A stretch of 8,723 bases of DNA from NCBI GenBank assembly GCA_900548705.1, contig URLF01000100.1, positions 1 to 8,723 on the forward strand, in the 5' to 3' direction. The notes below the pieces were generated by a model that was not told where the DNA came from, ran no database searches, and saw only the letters and a program-made list of their open reading frames with translations. Shown here one piece after another: positions 1 through 6,534 of the stretch (its first letter is position 1; each line of letters opens with the position of its first letter). Source of the stretch: an uncultured Porphyromonadaceae bacterium (GTDB taxonomy: Bacteria > Bacteroidota > Bacteroidia > Bacteroidales > Muribaculaceae). The position numbers were made by a program, and so were the translations under genes.

Positions 1-89
1 TTTCAGGCAAGAAATTTATGCCCAAAAACACGTTTTTACGGCATATCCAGCGCCAACGCCTGGATTTCAGCCACTTCAACGAATGTTAA
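1..89 (+). CDS. C-terminal tail of an unrecognised protein (partial, cut by window edge)
   Basis: The frame beginning at base 3 is open from the window edge to a TAA at 87-89. Its last residues read ...RHIQRQRLDFSHFNEC. About 28 codons are visible, with a clear excess of G or C at third positions (18 of 28), more than in the other plus frames. It would converge on uvrA with a 36-bp gap. I do not recognise the protein, and 28 residues are too few to name a family. It could also be a chance open frame; the first plus frame is also open here. The sequence left of the window would decide. Confidence 0.35.
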   Translation, partial: SGKKFMPKNTFLRHIQRQRLDFSHFNEC

Positions 90-125
90 AAATCAATACC
101 TGTGGCCAGCCATAAGGACATATCA

Positions 126-2987
126 TTACAATTTCCGTTTTAGGAAGCGTCCGGTATAGGAAGCGTCACATCCAGCGACCTCCTCAGGAGTACCCGCTAC
201 CACAAGGGAGCCGCCAGCTTCACCTCCTTCTGGACCGAGGTCAATGACATGATCGGCAGCCTTGACGACATCAAGATTGTGCTCGATAATCAATACGGAG
301 TGGCCTTTTGCAATCAATCGGCTGAAAGAATCCATCAAAAGATTGATGTCATGGAAGTGGAGTCCCGTAGTCGGTTCATCAAAAATGAACAAAGTAGGCT
401 GCGACACCTCCATTGCAAGGAAATATGCAAGTTTCACTCGCTGGTTCTCTCCGCCCGACAAAGTAGATGATGACTGCCCGAGCTTAATATAACCCAGCCC
501 CACATCTTCGAGAGGTTGCAGCCGCCGGACAATCTTGGCAGTCTGGGAGGATTTATCCTCAGAGAAAAATTCGATGGCCTGGCTGACTGTCATATCGAGG
601 ACATCGAAAATATTTTTACCCCGGTATTCAATTTCAAGGACATCGCGTTTGAAACGTTTGCCGCCGCAAGCCTCACACGGGATGGTGATGTCTGCCATGA
701 ACTGCATCTCTATCGTGATTTTACCCTCACCCTTACATTCCTCGCAACGGCCACCTTCGGCGTTGAAAGAGAAATAAGCCGGGGTGAAGCCCATCTGCTT
801 GGCTCCTTGCTGGGCCGCGAACAACGCACGAATCTCGTCATACGCTTTCAAATATGTGGCAGGATTCGAACGGGACGACTTGCCGATTGGATTCTGGTCA
901 ACAAATTCCACTCCGCCGATGCGCTTGACATCTCCCGACAACTTCTGGAAAGCGCCGGGAGCATCGGAAGCAAGTCCCAGCTCGCGCAGCAACGCCCGGT
1001 AAAGGACATCCCGGACAAGAGTGGACTTTCCGGAACCGCTCACCCCGGTCACCACAGTCAGCACACCCAACGGGAATTTCACATCTATATTTTTAAGGTT
1101 ATGCTCGCGCGCGCCACACACCTCTATATAACTGTTCCACCGACGGCGATGACTCGGGACAGGAATCTTCATCTCTCCCGTGAGATACTTGGCGGTGTAA
1201 CTATCGTGTGCTGCCGGCAGGTCGGCCAACGTTCCTTCAAACACTATTTCACCCCCAAGGCGTCCGGCTTTAGGGCCCACATCTATAATCCAGTCGGCCG
1301 CCTCCATAATTTCCTCGTCATGCTCCACGACGACAACCGTGTTGCCAAGTTCGCGCAACGACCGCAACACGCCAATCAGTTTGGCAGTGTCTCGCGAGTG
1401 AAGTCCGATGCTCGGCTCGTCAAGGATATACAGAGACCCGATCAGAGAAGACCCCAGCGACGTGGCAAGGTTTATACGCTGGCTCTCTCCGCCGGAAAGC
1501 GTGGACGACAACCGGTCGAGGGTAAGATACTCCAGGCCGACATCCACCAGAAAACCGAGACGGCTGTTTATCTCGGCCAACAGACGTTTCGCCACAGCCG
1601 CGTCATGGGAGCTGAGCTGCAGATTCCGGAACCATTCGCGCAAATCGGAGACAGGCATAGCGACGAGTTCCGCGATACTCTTTTCTCCTACCTTCACATA
1701 TGTGGCTTCCTTGCGCAGACGGCCGCCATTACATTCGGGACAAAGAGTCTTTCCCCGGTAGCGGGCCATCATCACGCGATACTGTATCTTGTACTGGTTC
1801 TCCTCAACCATCTTGAAGAATCCGTCGATACCCTTGAAACCGCCGACCCCATGCCACAGCTGGTCTTTCTCGAACTGCGACAAATCAGCGTAAGGTTTAT
1901 GCACGGGGAAACCGACCTGGGAAGCAACGTGGATGAAATCTTTCTTCCACTGGCTCATCTTCTCCCCTTTCCAACATTCAACTGCCCCCTCATAGACCGA
2001 CAGCGCCGGATTCGGAATCACCAGACGCTCATCTATGCCGAGACATTTCCCGAACCCCTCACAGCGCGGACACGCACCATAGGGATTGTTAAAGTTGAAC
2101 AACATGTCAGAAGGCTCGACAAACTTGATGCCGTCCGCCTCGAAACGTTTCGAGAACTCGTGGCGATGGATACCATCCTCACCCCACACCACCAGGCTCA
2201 TCGCGTCGTCACCTTCAAAGAAAGCGGTCTCGACAGAGTCGGCAAGACGCGACAACTCGTCAGGGTCATCCACCACAGACATTCGGTCAATCAACAGCTC
2301 GTAGCCATCATTGACTTCCGGCAGTTCGCCGGAGGAAAGCAACTCGTCGAAACCGTAAAACCGGCCGTCACGATAAAGACGCGAGTAACCTCCCTTGGAA
2401 AGAATCTCAAGATGGACCGAAAGTTTGCGTCCTTCCGGCACCTTCAACGGTGCAACCACAGCAAGACGCGTACCTTCGGGATATGCGACCGCCGCGTCAA
2501 TGACATCAGACACGGAATGCTTCTTCACCTCCAATCCCGACACAGGGGAATAGGTACGCCCCACCCTACCGAACAACAGCCGGAGATAATCATAAATCTC
2601 CGTTGATGTCCCTACGGTACTTCTCGGATTCCTGGTGTTGACTTTCTGCTCAATCGCAATAGCCGGAGGAAGCCCCCGGATGAAATCAGCCTCAGGCTTG
2701 GGCATCTTCCCGAGGAACTGACGTGCATAAGCCGAAAGACTCTCGACATAACGCCGCTGCCCCTCGGCATAGAGGGTGTCGAACGCCAACGAGGATTTTC
2801 CCGAGCCGCTCATGCCCGTTATCACAACAAGTTTGCCACGAGGAACGGTGACATCCACATTCTTGAGATTGTTCACCCTCGCGCCTTTGACCACGATGTC
2901 ATCGGAATCATCACGCAAGCGCGGATTGCCATTGTCAATACTTCCCTTATATATTATATGTGTATTTTCGTTTTTTCCCATATTCAT
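126..2987 (-). CDS. uvrA: UvrABC system protein A (excinuclease ABC subunit A)
   Basis: Damage-recognition ATPase of nucleotide excision repair; it works as a dimer that loads UvrB at bulky DNA lesions in the cytoplasm. Starting at 2987 it has 953 residues, normal for UvrA (about 940). Two ABC ATPase modules are visible: Walker A GMSGSGKS (about residues 58-65) and GVSGSGKS (648-655), signatures LSGGESQ (about 498) and LSGGENQ (about 843), and Walker B ILDEP and IFDEP. The UvrB-binding and insertion regions between the first Walker A and its signature are present, so this is not the short UvrA2 type. The C-terminal zinc module is complete (C748, C751, C771, C774). Zinc module 1 keeps only its second pair (C306, C309). 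The frame stays open upstream to 3065, but those codons cover the promoter and leader hairpin, so that start is rejected. ATG at 2987 or 2981 follows an AGAAGGA ribosome-binding site. It appears to be a single-gene transcript. Confidence 0.97.
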   Translation of the reverse strand: MNMGKNENTHIIYKGSIDNGNPRLRDDSDDIVVKGARVNNLKNVDVTVPRGKLVVITGMSGSGKSSLAFDTLYAEGQRRYVESLSAYARQFLGKMPKPEADFIRGLPPAIAIEQKVNTRNPRSTVGTSTEIYDYLRLLFGRVGRTYSPVSGLEVKKHSVSDVIDAAVAYPEGTRLAVVAPLKVPEGRKLSVHLEILSKGGYSRLYRDGRFYGFDELLSSGELPEVNDGYELLIDRMSVVDDPDELSRLADSVETAFFEGDDAMSLVVWGEDGIHRHEFSKRFEADGIKFVEPSDMLFNFNNPYGACPRCEGFGKCLGIDERLVIPNPALSVYEGAVECWKGEKMSQWKKDFIHVASQVGFPVHKPYADLSQFEKDQLWHGVGGFKGIDGFFKMVEENQYKIQYRVMMARYRGKTLCPECNGGRLRKEATYVKVGEKSIAELVAMPVSDLREWFRNLQLSSHDAAVAKRLLAEINSRLGFLVDVGLEYLTLDRLSSTLSGGESQRINLATSLGSSLIGSLYILDEPSIGLHSRDTAKLIGVLRSLRELGNTVVVVEHDEEIMEAADWIIDVGPKAGRLGGEIVFEGTLADLPAAHDSYTAKYLTGEMKIPVPSHRRRWNSYIEVCGAREHNLKNIDVKFPLGVLTVVTGVSGSGKSTLVRDVLYRALLRELGLASDAPGAFQKLSGDVKRIGGVEFVDQNPIGKSSRSNPATYLKAYDEIRALFAAQQGAKQMGFTPAYFSFNAEGGRCEECKGEGKITIEMQFMADITIPCEACGGKRFKRDVLEIEYRGKNIFDVLDMTVSQAIEFFSEDKSSQTAKIVRRLQPLEDVGLGYIKLGQSSSTLSGGENQRVKLAYFLAMEVSQPTLFIFDEPTTGLHFHDINLLMDSFSRLIAKGHSVLIIEHNLDVVKAADHVIDLGPEGGEAGGSLVVAGTPEEVAGCDASYTGRFLKRKL

Positions 2988-2997
2988 ATTCCTTCTG

Positions 2998-3037
2998 GAT
3001 GCCCCTCTCCCCCCGGCCAAGCCAGCGGAGGGGCATC
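2998..3037 (-). promoter_or_regulatory. 5'-UTR stem-loop of uvrA
   Basis: A perfect 10-bp inverted repeat, gatgcccctc (2998-3007) and gaggggcatc (3028-3037), has a 20-nt spacer. In the minus-strand RNA the spacer folds again into CUGGC-UUG-GCCGG, with one U-G pair. The hairpin begins at or next to the transcription start expected from the TATCTTTG box and ends about 3 nt before the AGAAGGA site. The structure is seen directly. A role in mRNA stability or translation control is inferred. It has no T-tract, so it is not a terminator. Confidence 0.7.
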
Positions 3038-3040
3038 TTA

Positions 3041-3048
3041 CAAAGATA
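3041..3048 (-). promoter_or_regulatory. Promoter -7 element of uvrA
   Basis: The minus strand reads TATCTTTG, an exact match to the Bacteroidetes -7 consensus TAnnTTTG. It predicts a transcript start near 3036-3037, about 50 nt before the uvrA start codon. The nearest upstream TTG (3073-3075) lies 24 nt away, longer than the usual 19-21, so the -33 element is poor. Confidence 0.6.
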
Positions 3049-3263
3049 CGAATTTTTATCCGCATTACCTATCAACCCACAAATCGATTATGAAAATTTC
3101 ACAAAACACCTCCAGCCCACCCATATTGGAATATCCAGGAGATTAGTCGCACAAATGTCTGATAAAATCATCCGGGCGTAATAAACCATATCAACGAAGA
3201 GTTGTTATAATAGTAACTGAAAACGAAACACTGAATCCTAACTTCTTAACGACCTATTCACTT

Positions 3264-3464
3264 ATGAAGAATTTAGACATCATCCTCGCCGTCATCGGCG
3301 GTGCGGTCGCCGGAGCGGCCGTCGGACTTCTCTTCGCCCCCAAGAAAGGCTCAGACCTGCGTGACGACATCGCCGATTACCTCAAGTCTAAGGGTATTTC
3401 CTTGAAAAAGGAAAAACTCGACGAGCTCGTCGATGAAATCGAGGCCGAAGTCGTGAAGAAATGA
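3264..3464 (+). CDS. YtxH-like small glycine-zipper membrane protein (first of tandem pair)
   Basis: A 66-residue protein. Residues 5-25 form one hydrophobic helix with GxxxG-type spacing (GGAVAGAAVG), followed by the motif LLFAPKKG and then a charged amphipathic helix ending in an acidic and lysine-rich tail. This is the layout of the YtxH/gas-vesicle-like family of small stress-associated membrane proteins. The exact biochemical role of the family is unclear. It likely sits in the inner membrane with its charged tail in the cytoplasm. It heads a plus-strand series with a close paralogue 41 bp downstream, which suggests cotranscription. No TAnnTTTG box is evident in 3066-3263. The start is ATG 3264; the upstream sequence is A/T-rich with no Shine-Dalgarno site, as is usual in Bacteroidetes. 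Confidence 0.88.
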   Translation: MKNLDIILAVIGGAVAGAAVGLLFAPKKGSDLRDDIADYLKSKGISLKKEKLDELVDEIEAEVVKK

Positions 3465-3505
3465 CGGCAAATCCCCAAAACGTATAACAACTAAAAAAAT
3501 AAGAC

Positions 3506-3718
3506 ATGAGAGCAACCAACCTGCTTGCCGCATTCCTTGGCGGCGCAATCGTGGGAGCCGGTGCAGCATTGCTGTTCGCTCCCGAGAAGGGGGAAGACCT
3601 CCGCGAACAGATCAAGACCCTCCTCAAGAAATATGGCGTATGCAAATGCACCCGCGCCGAAGAGCTTGAGGAAATCGTGGATCAGATCGCAGCCGAAATC
3701 AACGAAGTAAAGAAATAA
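3506..3718 (+). CDS. YtxH-like small glycine-zipper membrane protein (second of tandem pair)
   Basis: A 70-residue paralogue of the preceding gene. It has the same N-terminal glycine-zipper helix (GGAIVGAGAALLFAPEKG, about residues 12-29), the same DLR segment after it and a similar acidic C-terminal helix. It differs by a short insert with a Cys-X-Cys pair (C46, C48) before the last helix, which the first copy lacks. The pair looks like an old tandem duplication. It probably acts in the inner membrane. The start ATG 3506 follows an A-rich stretch, the usual Bacteroidetes initiation context. Confidence 0.88.
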   Translation: MRATNLLAAFLGGAIVGAGAALLFAPEKGEDLREQIKTLLKKYGVCKCTRAEELEEIVDQIAAEINEVKK

Positions 3719-3737
3719 CCCGAACATAAATCCGGTC

Positions 3738-3780
3738 CAACGGCGCAGCCCGACGCCTCACAGCGCAGGCCGCGCCGTTG
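3738..3780 (+). other. GC-rich intergenic stem-loop
   Basis: A perfect 9-bp inverted repeat, caacggcgc (3738-3746) and gcgccgttg (3772-3780), encloses a 25-nt spacer that contains a second 4-bp stem (gcct 3755-3758, aggc 3767-3770). It lies in the 177-bp gap between the second YtxH gene and the holin-like gene. No T-tract follows on the plus strand, so a classical terminator is unlikely. It may be an mRNA processing or stabilising element, or a weak attenuator. The function is inferred only. Confidence 0.5.
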
Positions 3781-3895
3781 ACGGTTACTTCTCAGCCGCG
3801 TTCATGCCATCCTCCGCCCCCTAAGGGAGTTCTCTCCCATCCCTCTCGTTTCAACTTTTCACCAGACTCAGGTCAAACCATCTCACCACAAAAGA

Positions 3896-4282
3896 ATGCT
3901 TAACTCATCAAATCAGGAAGCCCACGCGGGAAACGGGAAGTTCAACGCGCTGAAATCATCTTTCATGCGTCTCGTCTCCCTCTACATAGAAAGCGCCAAG
4001 CTGACGGCCGCAGAGAAACTGACCCTGCTGCTTTCCGCCGCTGTATTGTTCATCACCGCTTTCACACTGGTGACAATCGCTATCGCGTTCGGCGCGGTCG
4101 CGTTGCTCCAACTCCTGGAACTGGCCCTCTCCCCCATCGCCGCAGCGGCCATACTCGCCGGTTTTTTCCTGCTTCTCGCGCTGTTGATATACCTTCTCCG
4201 CAAGCCGTTGGTAATCAACCCGACCGCAAAATTCATGAGCAAGCTTATCATGGACATCGGCAAAGACCGTATCAGATATTGA
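3896..4282 (+). CDS. Phage-holin-3_6/YqjE-like two-helix membrane protein
   Basis: A 128-residue protein with a polar N-terminus, an amphipathic stretch (about 20-42) and two long hydrophobic segments at about 43-73 and 81-101, ending in a basic tail. Small host proteins of this shape are commonly grouped as 'phage holin family' (Phage_holin_3_6, which includes E. coli YqjE). The name does not imply lysis here: no endolysin or phage gene is nearby. It follows two glycine-zipper membrane proteins and precedes a small basic protein, so a membrane or stress complex is more likely. Family assignment rests on topology and context, not on a diagnostic motif. Confidence 0.8.
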   Translation: MLNSSNQEAHAGNGKFNALKSSFMRLVSLYIESAKLTAAEKLTLLLSAAVLFITAFTLVTIAIAFGAVALLQLLELALSPIAAAAILAGFFLLLALLIYLLRKPLVINPTAKFMSKLIMDIGKDRIRY

Positions 4283-4309
4283 CCCAAAATCCACCCGAAA
4301 TCAAGAAAT

Positions 4310-4594
4310 ATGAAATCCTCCGGAACAACAAAAAAGACCGACAGCCGCCACAATGAGTCCCCGGCAATGACACTTGAGGAAATCAGGATGAGACAGATGG
4401 TCAACTCTATGAAAATCAAGATTGAGCAACAGCGCCTCCTCGCGGCAATACTTCCGGGTGCCACCCCGACTGAAACCGCTGTGACAACCAACATATACCG
4501 CTTCGAGACCCTGATGCAGTACGCCACGCTGGCCGTCACCACATTCCGCATGGCCAAAAAGGCTGTCGACTTTTTCAAGAGTTTCAGAAAATAA
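4310..4594 (+). CDS. Small basic helical protein, possibly YqjK-like
   Basis: A 94-residue protein starting 27 nt after the holin-like gene and probably cotranscribed with it. The N-terminus (1-20) is polar and likely disordered. Residues 21-48 form a charged helix including KIEQQRL. A Pro/Gly-Thr linker (about 49-60) follows, then a C-terminal amphipathic helix ending in Lys/Arg. There is no signal peptide and no clear transmembrane helix. I do not recognise the family with certainty. Its position after a YqjE-like gene and its QQRL segment recall E. coli YqjK, but the similarity is short and could be chance. Confidence 0.8.
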   Translation: MKSSGTTKKTDSRHNESPAMTLEEIRMRQMVNSMKIKIEQQRLLAAILPGATPTETAVTTNIYRFETLMQYATLAVTTFRMAKKAVDFFKSFRK

Positions 4595-4597
4595 TCG

Positions 4598-4605
4598 TAA
4601 TTTTG
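4598..4605 (+). promoter_or_regulatory. Possible internal promoter (-7 box) for prmA
   Basis: TAATTTTG matches TAnnTTTG and begins 4 nt after the stop of the preceding gene, 21 nt before the prmA ATG. The predicted transcript start is about 4610, giving a leader of under 20 nt. No good TTTG lies at the right distance upstream; only a T-run at 4571-4575 is present. It would allow prmA expression independent of the small membrane-protein genes. Confidence 0.45.
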
Positions 4606-4626
4606 CGGGTAAAATAGCCCTGCAAC

Positions 4627-5481
4627 ATGAACGATTACATTGAGCTACGCGTAAACATAACACCTTGCGACGAAATCGCGACAGACATCCTCGCGGCATT
4701 GCTGGCCGAAGGCGGCTATGAAAGTTTTGTCCCCGACGCGACCGGACTGACCGCCTACATTCCCCAGCCACAATTCGACCGCGATGAGACAGACAAAATC
4801 CTCGGGGCTTTCCCTCTGCCCGGCCATCAATTTACAATCTCAGTCAACGCCATAGAAGGTGAAGACTGGAACAGCGAATGGGAGAAACACTACTTCCAGC
4901 CAATTGTGGTCGCCGACAAATGCGTCATTCACAGCTCTTTCCACAAAAACATACCCGCTTGCCAATATGACATAGTGATTGATCCGAAAATGGCATTCGG
5001 CACCGGTCACCATGCTACCACATCCCTTATCATCGAACAGCTGCTCGCCACACCGCTTGAGGAAAAGAGCGTAATCGACATGGGCACAGGCACAGGAATC
5101 CTCGCCATCCTCGCAGCGATGCGCGGAGCCACCCGAGTAACCGGAATCGAAATCGACCCCGCCGCCGAAATCAACGCGCGGGAAAACGTCGTTACCAACG
5201 GCCATCCTGAAATCACAATATTGCTCGGAGACGCCTCGCTGCTCAGTGGATGCCAGCCGGTCCACCTCTTCATCGCCAACATCAACCGCAACATAATCAC
5301 CAACGACATTGCCGCGTACTTCAAGGCACTAAAACCGGGCGGCACAATGCTCCTCAGCGGTTTTTACGAACACGACATACCCGTCATAATGGAAGCAGCC
5401 ACACCCTATGGCGTGGCGGAAAGCAGCCATACCGTCAAAGGCGACAACTGGACCTGCCTGCGCCTTGTGAAGAAATCCTGA
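4627..5481 (+). CDS. prmA: Ribosomal protein L11 methyltransferase
   Basis: A SAM-dependent methyltransferase that methylates ribosomal protein L11 in the cytoplasm. Its 284 residues match the family (about 290). An N-terminal substrate-binding domain (about 1-75) is followed by WNSEWEKHYFQP (about 81-92), the PrmA hallmark FGTGHHATT (124-132), SAM motif I DMGTGTG (151-157), the acidic end of strand 2 (IEID, 175-178), the catalytic-loop segment ANINRN (217-222) and SGFYEHD (244-250). All key parts are intact. The start ATG 4627 lies 32 nt after the previous stop, and a TAnnTTTG-type box sits in that gap. The next gene begins 35 nt downstream and may share its transcript. Confidence 0.96.
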   Translation: MNDYIELRVNITPCDEIATDILAALLAEGGYESFVPDATGLTAYIPQPQFDRDETDKILGAFPLPGHQFTISVNAIEGEDWNSEWEKHYFQPIVVADKCVIHSSFHKNIPACQYDIVIDPKMAFGTGHHATTSLIIEQLLATPLEEKSVIDMGTGTGILAILAAMRGATRVTGIEIDPAAEINARENVVTNGHPEITILLGDASLLSGCQPVHLFIANINRNIITNDIAAYFKALKPGGTMLLSGFYEHDIPVIMEAATPYGVAESSHTVKGDNWTCLRLVKKS

Positions 5482-5516
5482 CCATCCCATACGACACCAC
5501 AATTCCCACCACACAG

Positions 5517-6191
5517 ATGAAAAAAGCCATCCTGATTCCGACCTTCTTAGCCTCCGCGTCTATCGGACTCGCCGCCACACCGGAAAACGCGCCTAAAGAC
5601 TCGGTGCTCTTCGTCATACCGCAAGAAAGTCTCGCCACCGAAGCCAAAGTCGCCAAAGAATCAAACCTCGGCCATTTCACATGGGGAGCAGACCTGGGAA
5701 GCTCAGTCGATCTCACAGCCAACGACATGACATCCATTGACATAACCGGCTACTTCGGCTACAAAAACCGCTGGCTCAGGTTTCTCGGTATCGGAGCGGG
5801 CATCAACTCAATGCTGGGAAACGCATCGCGATGTTATCCCATATATGCGATGTTGCGCACATCATTCAGCTCCCGCCCGCAGCTTTGCTTTCTTGACCTC
5901 AGGGGTGGCATCTCGGTAAACAACATCCTAAATTACAGTTCACAGACCGACTTTTACGGTTCTGTCGGTCTGGGCATCACCCTCGCCAAAGGGAAAAAAT
6001 TTTCCTCACACATAATCGTGTCATACAACTTCTCCCCTATTCGCCCATATATAATCCGGACAGAAGTGCCGGTGACGGATTCGCCCGGAGAGGTATTTGA
6101 AGGAGACCCTATCCAGACAACCACAATCGAGTCAAGTGTCTCATTTCCAGACCTGCACTTCGCATCCATCAGAATCGGATGCGCCTTCTGA
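5517..6191 (+). CDS. Secreted protein, probable small outer-membrane beta-barrel
   Basis: A 224-residue protein from ATG 5517. The N-terminus MKKAILIPTFLASASIGLAA is a typical signal peptide, with cleavage likely before TPEN. The mature part alternates polar and hydrophobic residues with many Gly, Tyr and Phe, in segments such as GYFGYKN, YGSVGLGITL and HIIVSYNFSP. It ends in IRIGCAF, a terminal aromatic as in barrel proteins. This fits an eight-strand-like outer-membrane barrel, but no family motif is recognised. The frame is open further upstream inside prmA; those codons are rejected because the signal peptide fixes the start here. It lies 35 nt after prmA and may be transcribed with it, with no clear functional link. 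Confidence 0.82.
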   Translation: MKKAILIPTFLASASIGLAATPENAPKDSVLFVIPQESLATEAKVAKESNLGHFTWGADLGSSVDLTANDMTSIDITGYFGYKNRWLRFLGIGAGINSMLGNASRCYPIYAMLRTSFSSRPQLCFLDLRGGISVNNILNYSSQTDFYGSVGLGITLAKGKKFSSHIIVSYNFSPIRPYIIRTEVPVTDSPGEVFEGDPIQTTTIESSVSFPDLHFASIRIGCAF

Positions 6192-6267
6192 CGCGATTTA
6201 GAATGCCCCGAAAACCACTCGCGGATTATCCATTAAACAAATTTAACAGATTTTTTCTGTCGCAAAT

Positions 6268-6298
6268 TTTGCCAATCCAAAAATAGTCCGTACCTTTG
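6268..6298 (+). promoter_or_regulatory. Canonical Bacteroidetes promoter for tRNA-fMet
   Basis: TTTG (6268-6271), a 19-nt spacer and TACCTTTG (6291-6298) match the -33/-7 consensus TTTG-N19-TAnnTTTG. The predicted start is about 6303, giving a precursor leader of roughly 53 nt before the tRNA. Confidence 0.85.
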
Positions 6299-6303
6299 CA
6301 CAC

Positions 6304-6346
6304 GTCAAAGGAAAACAACCAACTTTGACCTCAAGAGACTCTTGAG
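6304..6346 (+). other. Two inverted repeats in the tRNA precursor leader
   Basis: gtcaaag (6304-6310) pairs with ctttgac (6323-6329) around a 12-nt loop, starting about one base after the predicted transcript start. Right after it, ctcaagag-a-ctcttgag (6330-6346) is a near-perfect palindrome able to fold as a 6-bp stem with a 5-nt loop. Both repeats are exact. They may protect the 5' end or guide processing, or the palindrome may bind a protein. The role is inferred. Confidence 0.55.
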
Positions 6347-6355
6347 CAGATGTAT

Positions 6356-6430
<75 letters not shown>

Positions 6431-6437
6431 AGAAATG

Positions 6438-6468
6438 ATAACTCGCTGAATCAGCGGGTTATTTTTTT
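6438..6468 (+). terminator. Rho-independent terminator of tRNA-fMet
   Basis: An 11-bp stem (6438-6448 with 6452-6462, one T-G wobble) with a 3-nt AAT loop ends in a run of seven T (6462-6468). It begins 7 nt after the tRNA CCA. The wobble is a valid pair only in the plus-strand RNA, which agrees with termination of the tRNA transcript. Confidence 0.92.
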
Positions 6469-6534
6469 ATCCTGTCAAACCCGGCGCAGACGCAGACAGA
6501 CATACCCTTCAAACAACCAATCCGCAACGACACC

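Noticed and set aside
516..2606. Long plus-strand open frame (696 codons) opposite uvrA
   Set aside because: Antisense shadow of uvrA; the translation is rich in His, Arg and Gln with no recognisable domains.
2988..3065. 26-codon N-terminal extension of uvrA to an ATG at 3065
   Set aside because: The extension is encoded by the promoter box and the 5'-UTR hairpin; ATG 2987/2981 has an AGAAGGA site and gives the normal family length.
3203..3215. E. coli-like -10 box (TATAAT) before the first YtxH gene
   Set aside because: No matching -35 element, and Bacteroidetes promoters use TAnnTTTG; an A/T-rich chance match is likely.
3896..4282. Prophage holin
   Set aside because: No endolysin, spanin or other phage gene is nearby; the context is a small membrane-protein cluster with housekeeping neighbours.
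6192..6267. Terminator after the barrel-protein gene
   Set aside because: Only a 5-bp cgcga/tcgcg stem with a long loop and a 4-bp acag/ctgt stem were found, neither followed by a proper T-tract.
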